A model generated the notes under the pieces. The model worked only from the letters and a program-made list of their open reading frames with translations, made no database searches and was not told the DNA's origin. From positions 1-62,842 of the forward strand of contig NZ_RCVQ01000014.1 in NCBI RefSeq assembly GCF_016107285.1: a DNA stretch of 62,842 nt, written 5' to 3'. Shown piece after piece: positions 15,400 through 23,077 of the stretch. The DNA is from Roseomonas sp. KE0001. Its GTDB lineage: Bacteria > Pseudomonadota > Alphaproteobacteria > Acetobacterales > Acetobacteraceae. The position numbers and the translations under genes are program-made. How positions within the stretch are numbered: position 1 is the first letter of the stretch; each line of letters begins with the position of its first letter.

Positions 15400-17766
15400 A
15401 TGGGAGAGCATCACCACCATCACCATGGTCACGGCGCTCATACGCCAGCTAACGACGACCAGACTCTGGTGCGCGACCCGGTCTGCGGGATGACGGTTGA
15501 CCCTGCCAAGACGCCGCACCACGCCCAACATCACGGCACTGCCTTCCACTTCTGCTCGGCAGGCTGCAAATCGAAGTTCGAGGCTGACCCGGACAGGTAC
15601 CTGAAGCCGGAGAAGGCTGTCGCGCCGACGGCTGCGCAGAAGGCCGCCATCTACACCTGCCCCATGCACCCGGAGATCCGGCAGCAGGGCCCGGGCAACT
15701 GCCCCATCTGCGGCATGGCCCTGGAGCCGCTGGAGATTACTGCCGAGGCCGCGCCCAACGAGGAACTCGCCGACATGACGCGGCGGTTCTGGATCGGCCT
15801 GGTGCTGACCCTGCCCGTCCTCGTCCTGGAGATGGGCTCGCACATTCCTGGCCTCGACTTGCACCACCTGGTGCCGCCCAGGGTCTCCGTTTGGGTCCAG
15901 TTCCTGCTCGGGACGCCTGTCGTGCTCTGGGCGGGCTGGCCCTTCTTCGTGCGCGGCTGGCAGTCGTTCAGGAACCGCAGCCTGAACATGTTCAGCCTGA
16001 TCGCCCTCGGGACCGGCGCCGCCTACCTCTACAGCCTGGTCGCGACCTTCGCGCCCGGCGTCTTCCCCGAGGGCTTCCGCGGCATGGACGGCACCGTCGC
16101 CGTCTACTTCGAGGCGGCCGCCGTTATCACGGTGCTCGTCCTGCTCGGCCAGGTGCTGGAGTTGCGCGCCCGCGAGCAGACTGGCGGCGCCATCCGCGCC
16201 CTGCTGAACATGGCGCCCAAGACGGCGCGGCGCCTCAAGGAAAACGGCGAGGACGAGGAGATCCCGCTGGCCGAGGTGAGCGTCGGTGACCGGCTGCGGG
16301 TGCGCCCGGGCGAGAGCGTGCCGGTGGACGGCGCGGTGCTGGAAGGGAGCGGCGCCGTGGACGAGTCCCTGGTCACCGGCGAATCCCTGCCGGTCGAGAA
16401 GGCGCCGGGGTCCAAGGTCATCGGTGGCACCGTGAACGGCACCGGCGCGCTGGTCATGCGTGCGGACAAGGTCGGCTCCGACACCATGCTCTCCCGCATC
16501 GTCGCCATGGTCGCCGAGGCGCAGCGCAGCCGGGCGCCCATCCAGCGCATGGCCGACACGGTCTCCGGTTACTTCGTCCCGGCGGTCATCGCCGTGGCGG
16601 CGCTGGCCTTCGTCGCCTGGGCATTCTGGGGCCCGAGTCCCGCGCTCTCCTACGGGCTGATCGCGGCCGTCTCGGTGCTCATCATCGCCTGCCCCTGTGC
16701 GCTCGGCCTGGCAACGCCCATGAGCATAATGGTCGGCGTCGGCAAGGGCGCGTCCGCGGGCGTGCTCATCAAGAGCGCCGAGGCGCTCGAGCACATGGAG
16801 AAGGTCGACACCCTGGTCGTGGACAAGACCGGCACGCTGACGGAGGGCAAGCCCAAGGTCGTGGCCGTGGTCCCGGCACCCGGCCTGACCGAGGCCGAGG
16901 TGCTGCCGCTGGCCGCCAGCCTGGAGCGGTCCAGCGAGCACCCGCTGGCGGCCGCGGTCGTGGCCGCCGCCAAGGAACGCGGCATGGCCTTCCGCGAGCC
17001 TGCCGACTTCGCGTCCGTCACGGGCAAGGGCGTGACCGGCACGGTGGGGGGGCGCCAAGTCGCGCTGGGCAACGCGCGGCTGATGCAGGAGCTTGGTGTC
17101 GACCTGGGTGGTCTCGCCACCCGGGCCGACGAGCTCCGGCGTGAGGGCGGCACGGCGCTCTTCCTGGCCGTGGACGGCAGGCCGGGCGGCGTCATCGCGG
17201 TGGCCGACCCTGTCAAGCAGAGCACGCCCGCCGCGCTGGAGAGCCTGCGCGCCAGCGGCATCCACATCGTCATGCTGACGGGCGACAACCGCACGACGGC
17301 GGAGGCGGTGGCCCGCAGGCTCGGCATCGAGGACTTCCAGGGCGACGTCCTGCCCGAGGACAAGCACCGCATCGTCCGGGAGCTCCGCGCCAAGGGGAAG
17401 GTCGTCGCCATGGCGGGCGACGGCGTGAACGACGCCCCGGCGCTGGCGGAGGCCGACGTCGGCATCGCCATGGGCACCGGGACGGACGTCGCCATGCAGA
17501 GCGCGGGCGTGACCCTGGTGAAGGGCGACCTCGCGGGCATCGCGCGGGCGCGGCTCCTGTCGCGCGCGGTGATGCGCAACATCCGGCAGAACCTGTTCTT
17601 CGCCTTCGTCTACAACGCGGCCGGGGTGCCCCTGGCGGCGGGCGTGCTGTACCCGGTCCTGGGCCTGCTGCTCAGCCCGATCGTGGCGGCCCTGGCCATG
17701 GCGCTGAGCTCTGTCTCGGTCATCGGCAACGCGCTGCGCCTGCGGGCCGTCCGCTTGCAGGATTAG
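15400..17766 (+). CDS. copA: Cu(I)/Ag(I)-exporting P1B ATPase with YHS and heavy-metal-binding domains
   Basis: A 788-residue pump. The N-terminus begins with six consecutive histidines, then a YHS domain ([27 protein letters not shown]) and a heavy-metal-binding domain ([22 protein letters not shown]) in place of HMA domains. The core has the TGES loop, the copper-site C431-P-C433 motif in [13 protein letters not shown], phosphorylated D475 in DKTGTLT, the SEHPLA nucleotide-binding motif and [10 protein letters not shown], with eight membrane segments expected. The start at 15400 follows GGAGGA at 15385-15390. This is the inner-membrane copper exporter, distinct from the oxidase also named CopA. 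Confidence 0.95.
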   Translation: MGEHHHHHHGHGAHTPANDDQTLVRDPVCGMTVDPAKTPHHAQHHGTAFHFCSAGCKSKFEADPDRYLKPEKAVAPTAAQKAAIYTCPMHPEIRQQGPGNCPICGMALEPLEITAEAAPNEELADMTRRFWIGLVLTLPVLVLEMGSHIPGLDLHHLVPPRVSVWVQFLLGTPVVLWAGWPFFVRGWQSFRNRSLNMFSLIALGTGAAYLYSLVATFAPGVFPEGFRGMDGTVAVYFEAAAVITVLVLLGQVLELRAREQTGGAIRALLNMAPKTARRLKENGEDEEIPLAEVSVGDRLRVRPGESVPVDGAVLEGSGAVDESLVTGESLPVEKAPGSKVIGGTVNGTGALVMRADKVGSDTMLSRIVAMVAEAQRSRAPIQRMADTVSGYFVPAVIAVAALAFVAWAFWGPSPALSYGLIAAVSVLIIACPCALGLATPMSIMVGVGKGASAGVLIKSAEALEHMEKVDTLVVDKTGTLTEGKPKVVAVVPAPGLTEAEVLPLAASLERSSEHPLAAAVVAAAKERGMAFREPADFASVTGKGVTGTVGGRQVALGNARLMQELGVDLGGLATRADELRREGGTALFLAVDGRPGGVIAVADPVKQSTPAALESLRASGIHIVMLTGDNRTTAEAVARRLGIEDFQGDVLPEDKHRIVRELRAKGKVVAMAGDGVNDAPALAEADVGIAMGTGTDVAMQSAGVTLVKGDLAGIARARLLSRAVMRNIRQNLFFAFVYNAAGVPLAAGVLYPVLGLLLSPIVAALAMALSSVSVIGNALRLRAVRLQD

Positions 17767-18025
17767 GCCCGCCTGGTCCTGTGAAGGCATCGGCGTGCTC
17801 GCCCCCGGCCGCCAGGGCGAGCACGCCGGTGCTGCAAGGCGACAGCAATGACATCCGGCCTGCGATGCCCCGCAGCTCCAGGCGTCGTGGTCGCATTCGA
17901 AGCGAGGTTAAGCGAGGCAGCGCAGGTGCGGAAATCTCCGATGTGCCGCGTTCTTCGCAAGCCGAATAGGAAACCATCCGGCAGACGGACGCTTACTGGC
18001 GAAGGCTCGTAGGGCGGATGAACCG

Positions 18026-18442
18026 ATGCGCTGGACGGAAAGCGCGATCCAGGCTGTGACTGCTTTGGTGCTCGCCATATGCGTGTCCATCCTTGCTGTG
18101 CCTGCGGTGGCACATAACGCCATGTCCCCGACGTCCCCCCCTGCGGCCCTCACCCAGGCGTCCGCGTACGCTGGTCACGCCACGCCCGCTCCCCACCATG
18201 CCCGGATGTCTGGTCCGGCTGCGAAGGCAAGGACGGCAGGCAAGAAGTGCTGCCCGAACTGCGACGGCGATGCCGTCCGGCCAGGCTGCTGCGTCATCGG
18301 GCACTGCGGGAGCGGCGCTGCCCTCCTGCCGCCGGTCAGCCCGCAGGTCACGCTCCTGGTCAGCGGCAGCGATTTCTTTGCCATGCCGCCACCTTCGATC
18401 GCGGGCATCTTCTCCGACCTTCCTTCTCCACCACCCCGATAA
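18026..18442 (+). CDS. Exported Cys/His-containing protein, unknown function
   Basis: A 138-residue protein with a signal peptide or membrane anchor (AIQAVTALVLAICVSILAVPAVAHN). The mature region has a His-rich segment (YAGHATPAPHHARM) and a cysteine cluster KKCCPNCDGDAVRPGCCVIGHC, a likely metal site, then a hydrophobic tail. It resembles short uncharacterised exported proteins seen in copper islands, but no named family is recognised. It lies between the Cu(I) ATPase and the copper-storage protein gene on the same strand. Confidence 0.62.
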   Translation: MRWTESAIQAVTALVLAICVSILAVPAVAHNAMSPTSPPAALTQASAYAGHATPAPHHARMSGPAAKARTAGKKCCPNCDGDAVRPGCCVIGHCGSGAALLPPVSPQVTLLVSGSDFFAMPPPSIAGIFSDLPSPPPR

Positions 18443-18610
18443 GGCGTCCTGAGCGTCTCCGCAGAGCCCCAGGGCCTGCGGAAGGCGGAGCATGGCCGAG
18501 CCCTCCGTCCAACGGGCGCCCGCACCCACGCTCGTCACCTCAATTGGGCAGCCGACCTGCCGAGCAGGCTGGCGAACCCCGCCTCACGGACATCCTAACG
18601 GAGAAGAAAG

Positions 18611-18943
18611 ATGCATCAGATGACCCCCGCCATGCAGGCTTGCATCGAGGAATGCCTGCGCTGCCACTCCACCTGCCTGGGCACGGCCATGAACCACTGC
18701 CTGGAAGCGGGCGGCAAGCACGTGGAGCCGCATCACTTCAGGCTGATGATGGCCTGCGCCACCATCTGCCAGACCTCTGCCGACATGATGCTGATCGGCA
18801 CGCCCCACCATAAGCACACCTGTGCCGAGTGCGCCGAGATCTGCGAGGAGTGCGCCAAAAGCTGCGAGGCCGTGGGTGGCATGGAGGACTGCGTCGCGCA
18901 GTGCCGCAAGTGCGCCGCGTCCTGCCGCGAGATGAGCGCCTGA
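18611..18943 (+). CDS. Four-helix-bundle copper-storage protein (Csp/DUF326)
   Basis: A 110-residue protein with 16 cysteines in helical CxxxC-type spacing (ACIEECLRCHSTC, ACATIC, CAECAEICEECAKSC, CVAQCRKCAASC), the signature of copper-storage proteins that line the inside of a four-helix bundle with Cu(I). There is no signal peptide, so it is the cytosolic type (like Csp3). It would store copper as a buffer. An AACGGAGAAG ribosome-binding site precedes the ATG, and a strong terminator follows. Confidence 0.93.
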   Translation: MHQMTPAMQACIEECLRCHSTCLGTAMNHCLEAGGKHVEPHHFRLMMACATICQTSADMMLIGTPHHKHTCAECAEICEECAKSCEAVGGMEDCVAQCRKCAASCREMSA

Positions 18944-18949
18944 CGCCGG

Positions 18950-18982
18950 GACAAGGACCGGACAGCGGGTCCGGTCCTTGTC
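18950..18982 (+). terminator. Strong stem-loop after the copper-storage gene
   Basis: A perfect 14-bp stem GACAAGGACCGGAC / GTCCGGTCCTTGTC with a 5-base loop, seven bases after the stop. No long T run follows. Confidence 0.7.
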
Positions 18983-19041
18983 ACCTCCACCGGAAGCAAA
19001 CGCTTCCCGTGCAGATCAAAACGTTCTGACGGAGCGTCGGC

Positions 19042-20541
19042 ATGAGCCAGAATCAACATCTCAGCAGCCTGCTCACGAACCTCACGGACCGGCTGGCTGA
19101 CACCCTGCACGGCACGCTGGGCGGGCTTCACTTCGATTTCGAGGCCGGTGGCCACGTCCACAACGTCACCTTCGGCGATGAGAGCGCCGACACCTTGGGC
19201 GGCACCGACGGCGCCGAGTTCACCTGGGGCCTCGAAGGCGACGACCGCATTGGCGGGGGCGGCATGGACGATGTCCTCCACGGCGGTGCGGGCGCCGACG
19301 TGGTCTCCGGCAACATGGGCGACGACGAGGTCGAAGGTGGCGAGGGCAATGACACCCTCTACGGCGGCCCTGGCGCCGACACGCTGCGCGGCGGCCCCGG
19401 GAACGACCACCTGGACGAGGGTGAGGGGCACAGCACCGTCGACGGCGGCATGGGCGACGACACCCTGGTTGGCGGAGGCGGCCCGGACGCCTTCATGATC
19501 GGCCGGATGAGCGGCCACGACGTCATCAAGGACTTCACCGCCGGTCCCGGCATGTTCGACCACCTGGCGGTCATGGACGGCCTCCAGTGGACAGACCTTG
19601 CCTTTGCGGACACCGCAGATGGGGTCCAGGTCAGTTGGGACGGGGGTTCAGTCCTGCTGGAAGGCGTCTTCAAGGCGGACCTGGCGCAGGACGACTTCAT
19701 GTTCGGCGACGCGGCCGACCTGCCTCCCGGCCTGCGGGTGCCTGACGGCCCAGCCGACGAGGCACCGACGCCCAGCGTTGCGGGCCCCGAGGTATCCGGT
19801 GAGCCACAGGCCGGTGCCATCTTCGACCTTCTGGCCGACCACGTCTTCGATAACCGCACCTTGAGTTTCGACATCGAGGGGAACGCCGTCCTCCGCGGCA
19901 CCGCTGGTGCCGATACCCTGACGGGGTCTTCGGAATCGGACACCATCTTCGGACTGGCGGGAGACGACACCATCTCAGGCCTGGCCGGGGACGACCATCT
20001 CCAGGGTGGCGACGACCGTGACACCATGGCGGGCGGCGACGGCATGGACCGCCTGACGGGGGAGGCTGGCGACGACAGGCTCTTCGGCGGGGCGGAGTCC
20101 GACGAGCTCATGGGCGGCGACGGGAACGACTACCTCGACGAGGGCGCCGCGCACGGGATGCTGAACGGCGGCATGGGCGACGACACCCTGGTCGGCGGCA
20201 CCGGCGCCGACGCCTTCATGGTGTCGATGGACAGCGGCCACGACGTGGTCCTGGACTTCGAGGCGACCGGCGAGGCCCAAGGCGCCTTCGACCACATCGC
20301 CTTCATGGACGGCATCCAGCCTGCGGATGTCGTCATTCAGGACACAGCCGGGGGCGCCCTGGTCGGCTGGGGCATGGGCGAGGACGACACCTTCGCGGGG
20401 TCCATCCTCCTCGAGGGCATCGCCAAGGACGACCTGCGGCAGAGCGACTTCATGTTCGCCGAGGCGCCGGGCTTCGTGGAGGGCATTGGCGACTTCGGCT
20501 CCTGGTACGTCTTCCCGGAGAGCGGCGGCCCGATCGCCTGA
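19042..20541 (+). CDS. RTX (hemolysin-type calcium-binding) repeat protein
   Basis: A 499-residue acidic protein made of two similar halves. Each half has Gly/Asp nonapeptide repeats of the GGxGxDxLx type (first at about residues 65-145, second at about 285-385) that form a calcium-bound beta-roll. Each is followed by a related 90-residue module containing GMGDDTLVGG, DAFM, SGHDV, DF, FDH, MDG, LLEG and DFMF. There is no N-terminal signal; such proteins usually leave through a type I secretion system, none of which is encoded here. No catalytic domain is seen. Its presence inside a copper cluster is unusual. Confidence 0.85.
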   Translation: MSQNQHLSSLLTNLTDRLADTLHGTLGGLHFDFEAGGHVHNVTFGDESADTLGGTDGAEFTWGLEGDDRIGGGGMDDVLHGGAGADVVSGNMGDDEVEGGEGNDTLYGGPGADTLRGGPGNDHLDEGEGHSTVDGGMGDDTLVGGGGPDAFMIGRMSGHDVIKDFTAGPGMFDHLAVMDGLQWTDLAFADTADGVQVSWDGGSVLLEGVFKADLAQDDFMFGDAADLPPGLRVPDGPADEAPTPSVAGPEVSGEPQAGAIFDLLADHVFDNRTLSFDIEGNAVLRGTAGADTLTGSSESDTIFGLAGDDTISGLAGDDHLQGGDDRDTMAGGDGMDRLTGEAGDDRLFGGAESDELMGGDGNDYLDEGAAHGMLNGGMGDDTLVGGTGADAFMVSMDSGHDVVLDFEATGEAQGAFDHIAFMDGIQPADVVIQDTAGGALVGWGMGEDDTFAGSILLEGIAKDDLRQSDFMFAEAPGFVEGIGDFGSWYVFPESGGPIA

Positions 20542-20582
20542 GTTCAAGCGGGGGCTGTCTAGCCAGGCTCACCGCCTCCAAT

Positions 20583-20610
20583 GCGACCGGTGCCTGCGGG
20601 CACCGGTCGC
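20583..20610 (+). terminator. Stem-loop after the RTX gene
   Basis: A perfect 12-bp stem GCGACCGGTGCC / GGCACCGGTCGC with a 4-base loop, about 40 bases after the stop codon. Confidence 0.68.
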
Positions 20611-20678
20611 GCTCCTGCCAATCGAGACCTGTCGCTGAAGCCGGGCCATCCCGGCCAGCGGCCAGAAAGGGCTTCGCC

Positions 20679-21164
20679 ATGAGCTACGCACGTTTCGGTT
20701 TGATGATCCTGGTGTCGACCGTGGTCATGTTCGGCCTGATGTACCTGAACACCTATGCCCTGGAGCACGTCTTCTACAGCCAGACCCGGACCTGGATGGC
20801 CCTCGTGATGGGGGCGACCATGGCCGTCATCATGCTGCTGTTTATGCTCGGCATGTACCGGAACCGGACCGCCAACATGGCCATCCTCGGCGCCAGCGTC
20901 CTGGTGTTCGCAGGGTCGCTGTGGCTGGTCAGGAGCCAGCAGACGGTGGGCGACGTGGCCTACATGAAGGCGATGATCCCGCACCACTCCATCGCCATCA
21001 TGACCAGCGAGAGGGCGCGGATCCGGGACCCGCACGTCCGGCAACTGGCCGACAGCATCATCGCGGCCCAGGTGCGGGAGATCGGCGAGATGAAGCAGTT
21101 GATTGCCGAACTGGAGGCCAACCCTCCGGCACCCTCTGCGCCGGTGCTGCAGCCCGCGCGCTGA
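20679..21164 (+). CDS. DUF305 membrane-anchored protein
   Basis: A 161-residue protein with three hydrophobic segments (LMILVSTVVMFGLMYLNTY, MALVMGATMAVIMLLFMLGM, MAILGASVLVFAGSLWL), then the DUF305 motif YMKAMIPHHSIAIMTSERA and a helical tail (DPHVRQLADSIIAAQVREIGEMKQLI). DUF305 proteins are ferritin-like in fold and frequent near copper genes; their function is not settled. It closes the copper block and is convergent with the aio unit. Confidence 0.88.
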   Translation: MSYARFGLMILVSTVVMFGLMYLNTYALEHVFYSQTRTWMALVMGATMAVIMLLFMLGMYRNRTANMAILGASVLVFAGSLWLVRSQQTVGDVAYMKAMIPHHSIAIMTSERARIRDPHVRQLADSIIAAQVREIGEMKQLIAELEANPPAPSAPVLQPAR

Positions 21165-21473
21165 TGGTGTTTGTGCGGCGCCCGCGGACTTACTGGGGGC
21201 GCATGCCATCGGCAGGGCATCCATCGCGAGACCTTCAGCAGGGAGGGTCCGCTTTGCCCTGCCTCACCTTCCGAAGCGGATAGGCGGCTATCGACCAGAG
21301 GCTGCCAAACACCCGAACGCAACACCGGAGTCCCTGCCCTCCGAAACCTGGCGAAACCGCCGCGGCAACGAAGGAGCACGGGCGCCATCCTACCCGTTTA
21401 GGATTCCCGCTAGGGATAGAAACGCGACCGCGTCCCCGGCCCGCAGCATCCCGACGTCTCGACCTACCCTGAC
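21165..21473. other. Spacer between copper and arsenite-oxidase blocks
   Basis: About 310 bp between two convergent genes. I see no gene, repeat or strong stem-loop in it. Confidence 0.45.
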
Positions 21474-22637
21474 CTAGCCATCGGCCGCTACCAGCGGCAT
21501 GAGTCGCGCCGACCCTGGCTTGCTGATGTGCTCGACCACGAGGTCCGGCCCGACCATCGCGGGGGCGAACTCTTCCCTCCCCGGCTTCCGGTCCCAGCCG
21601 GACGCCAGGCGCGCTGGCAAGGATTTCAGGCCGCCGTCCACAGCCCCGGTAAGCCGAGCTACCAGCGGGCGCCCGAACAGGATGCCGCTAACCAGCGCGG
21701 CCACCAGGTTGCCGGGCAGGAACAGGCAGCGCGCCGTGCCGATGCCGCCGAACACCAGTGGCTTGCCCGGCTTCAGCGCCACGGCGCACCAGGAGCCGTG
21801 GCCACCGGCGTCATGCAGGGCGCCCAGCAAGTGGTCGGCCTCGCTGCCGAACACGCCGCCCGAGGCGACGATGGCGTCGCACCCGGACGCCCGCTCCAGG
21901 GCGGCCGCGATGTCGGATCGCCGGTCAGGCAGCAGGCCCAGGCCAAGGATTTCGACGCCCATGCCCCGCAGCAAGGCGGCCAGCATGGGGCGGTTGCTGT
22001 CGTGGATGGCGCCCGGCGCGTGCGGCATGCCCGGCTCGAGCAGCTTGTCACCGGCGGAGGGCACGGCGACCCGCGGCCTGCGCCGGACCGCGACGTCGCC
22101 CACCCCAACCGCAGCCAGCAACGCGAGGTGGCGCGGGTCGAGCCGGGTGCCCGCCTCCAGCACCGCCTCGCCCGCTTGGAAATCCTCACCCCGGCGGCGG
22201 ATGTTGGCATCCTGCAGGAGCGTCGGCGACGCGACACCGGAGTGCGGGTCCACCCGGCAGCCCTCCTGCATCGCGACCGCCCAGACGCCCTCGGGGACGG
22301 CGGCGCCGGTCAGCAGGCGCACCGCCTCACCGGCGCCCACACGCGGCAGGCCACCCGCGCCCGCCGGAAGGTAGCCGACGACCTGGAAGGGGCCGGGCCC
22401 CGGCCCGCCGACGCCATAGCCGTCCACGGCGGCGCGGTCGAACGGCGGCATGTCCGATGTCGCCAGTACAGGATTCGCCAGCACCCGCCGGGCCGCCGCC
22501 GACAATGAAACGAGCTCGACGCCCCGCACCGGATGGACGTCGGCGAGAAGCCGTGCGCGCGCGATCTCGACGTCCACAAGGCCCGCTTGCAGGTCGCAAT
22601 CGGAGCATGCGGGGCGGGGCGCGAGGCTGGTGGTCAC
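21474..22637 (-). CDS. moeA: MoeA-like molybdopterin molybdotransferase
   Basis: About 387 residues from a GTG at 22637 that overlaps the cytochrome c stop (GTGA). The MoeA order is visible: SAAARRVLANPVLATSDMPPFDRAAVDGYGV, then the beta-barrel region, PRVAVPSAGDKL, GAIHDSNRPMLAALL, DAIVASGGV, AVALKPGKPLVFGGI and CLFLPGNLVAALVSG. The canonical catalytic-loop motif GGVSxG appears altered (GGVFGS). MoeA inserts molybdate into molybdopterin, the cofactor of AioA, and a dedicated moeA copy is a known part of aio clusters. The longer open frame upstream is a shadow of cytC and aioA. Confidence 0.87.
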   Translation of the reverse strand: MTTSLAPRPACSDCDLQAGLVDVEIARARLLADVHPVRGVELVSLSAAARRVLANPVLATSDMPPFDRAAVDGYGVGGPGPGPFQVVGYLPAGAGGLPRVGAGEAVRLLTGAAVPEGVWAVAMQEGCRVDPHSGVASPTLLQDANIRRRGEDFQAGEAVLEAGTRLDPRHLALLAAVGVGDVAVRRRPRVAVPSAGDKLLEPGMPHAPGAIHDSNRPMLAALLRGMGVEILGLGLLPDRRSDIAAALERASGCDAIVASGGVFGSEADHLLGALHDAGGHGSWCAVALKPGKPLVFGGIGTARCLFLPGNLVAALVSGILFGRPLVARLTGAVDGGLKSLPARLASGWDRKPGREEFAPAMVGPDLVVEHISKPGSARLMPLVAADG

Positions 22638-23011
22638 GACCCCGCATTCTCCTTGAGATAGGCCAGCAAAGCGTTCAGGCGTGCCTCGTCCTTCATGCCA
22701 ACATAGGACATGCTGCCTCCGGGCACGACCTGCTTGGGGGCCTGCAAGTAGGCGTGCAGCGTCGCCTCGTCCCAGGTCAGTCCTTCCGCCGCCCTTGTGC
22801 GCATGGCGTTCGAGTAGCGGAAGCTCTCGACGGCTGCCGCGCGGCGGCCCAGCACTCCGGCGAGGCCGGGGCCGACGCGGTTGCGGCTGTCCACGCCGTG
22901 GCAGGCGCCGCACTGGCTGCGGAACAGTTGCTCGCCCGACGGGACGGTCTGGGCGAGAGCCGGGAAGGCGAGGAGCGGCACGCAGAGCAGGGCCGAGGCA
23001 AGGACTCGCAT
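22634..23011 (-). CDS. cytC: Periplasmic class I cytochrome c of the arsenite oxidase cluster
   Basis: A 125-residue protein with a signal peptide (RVLASALLCVPLLAFPALA). A single haem site CGACH (in FRSQCGACHGVD), the RVGPGLAGVLGR turn, and a distal Met ligand in GGSMSYVGMKDE define a small c550-like cytochrome. It should accept electrons from AioB/AioA and pass them toward the terminal oxidase. It lies 66 bp downstream of aioA and is coupled to moeA. Confidence 0.93.
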   Translation of the reverse strand: MRVLASALLCVPLLAFPALAQTVPSGEQLFRSQCGACHGVDSRNRVGPGLAGVLGRRAAAVESFRYSNAMRTRAAEGLTWDEATLHAYLQAPKQVVPGGSMSYVGMKDEARLNALLAYLKENAGS

Positions 23012-23077
23012 GGGGTCTCCAATGGCAGGGGGAGCGTGACGACGCAGCCGGGCGGCCGCGTCGCAGGGTGCCCGATC

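Noticed and set aside
15280-17790. 836-residue open frame antisense to the Cu(I) ATPase
   Set aside because: High GC leaves antisense frames open. Its translation is His/Gly/Arg-rich without domains, while the opposite strand has all ATPase motifs.
19150-20200. Tandem DNA repeats in the RTX gene as a possible CRISPR or satellite
   Set aside because: The periodicity is that of coding nonapeptides with sequence variation; there are no identical repeats with unique spacers. No CRISPR array or cas gene was seen anywhere.
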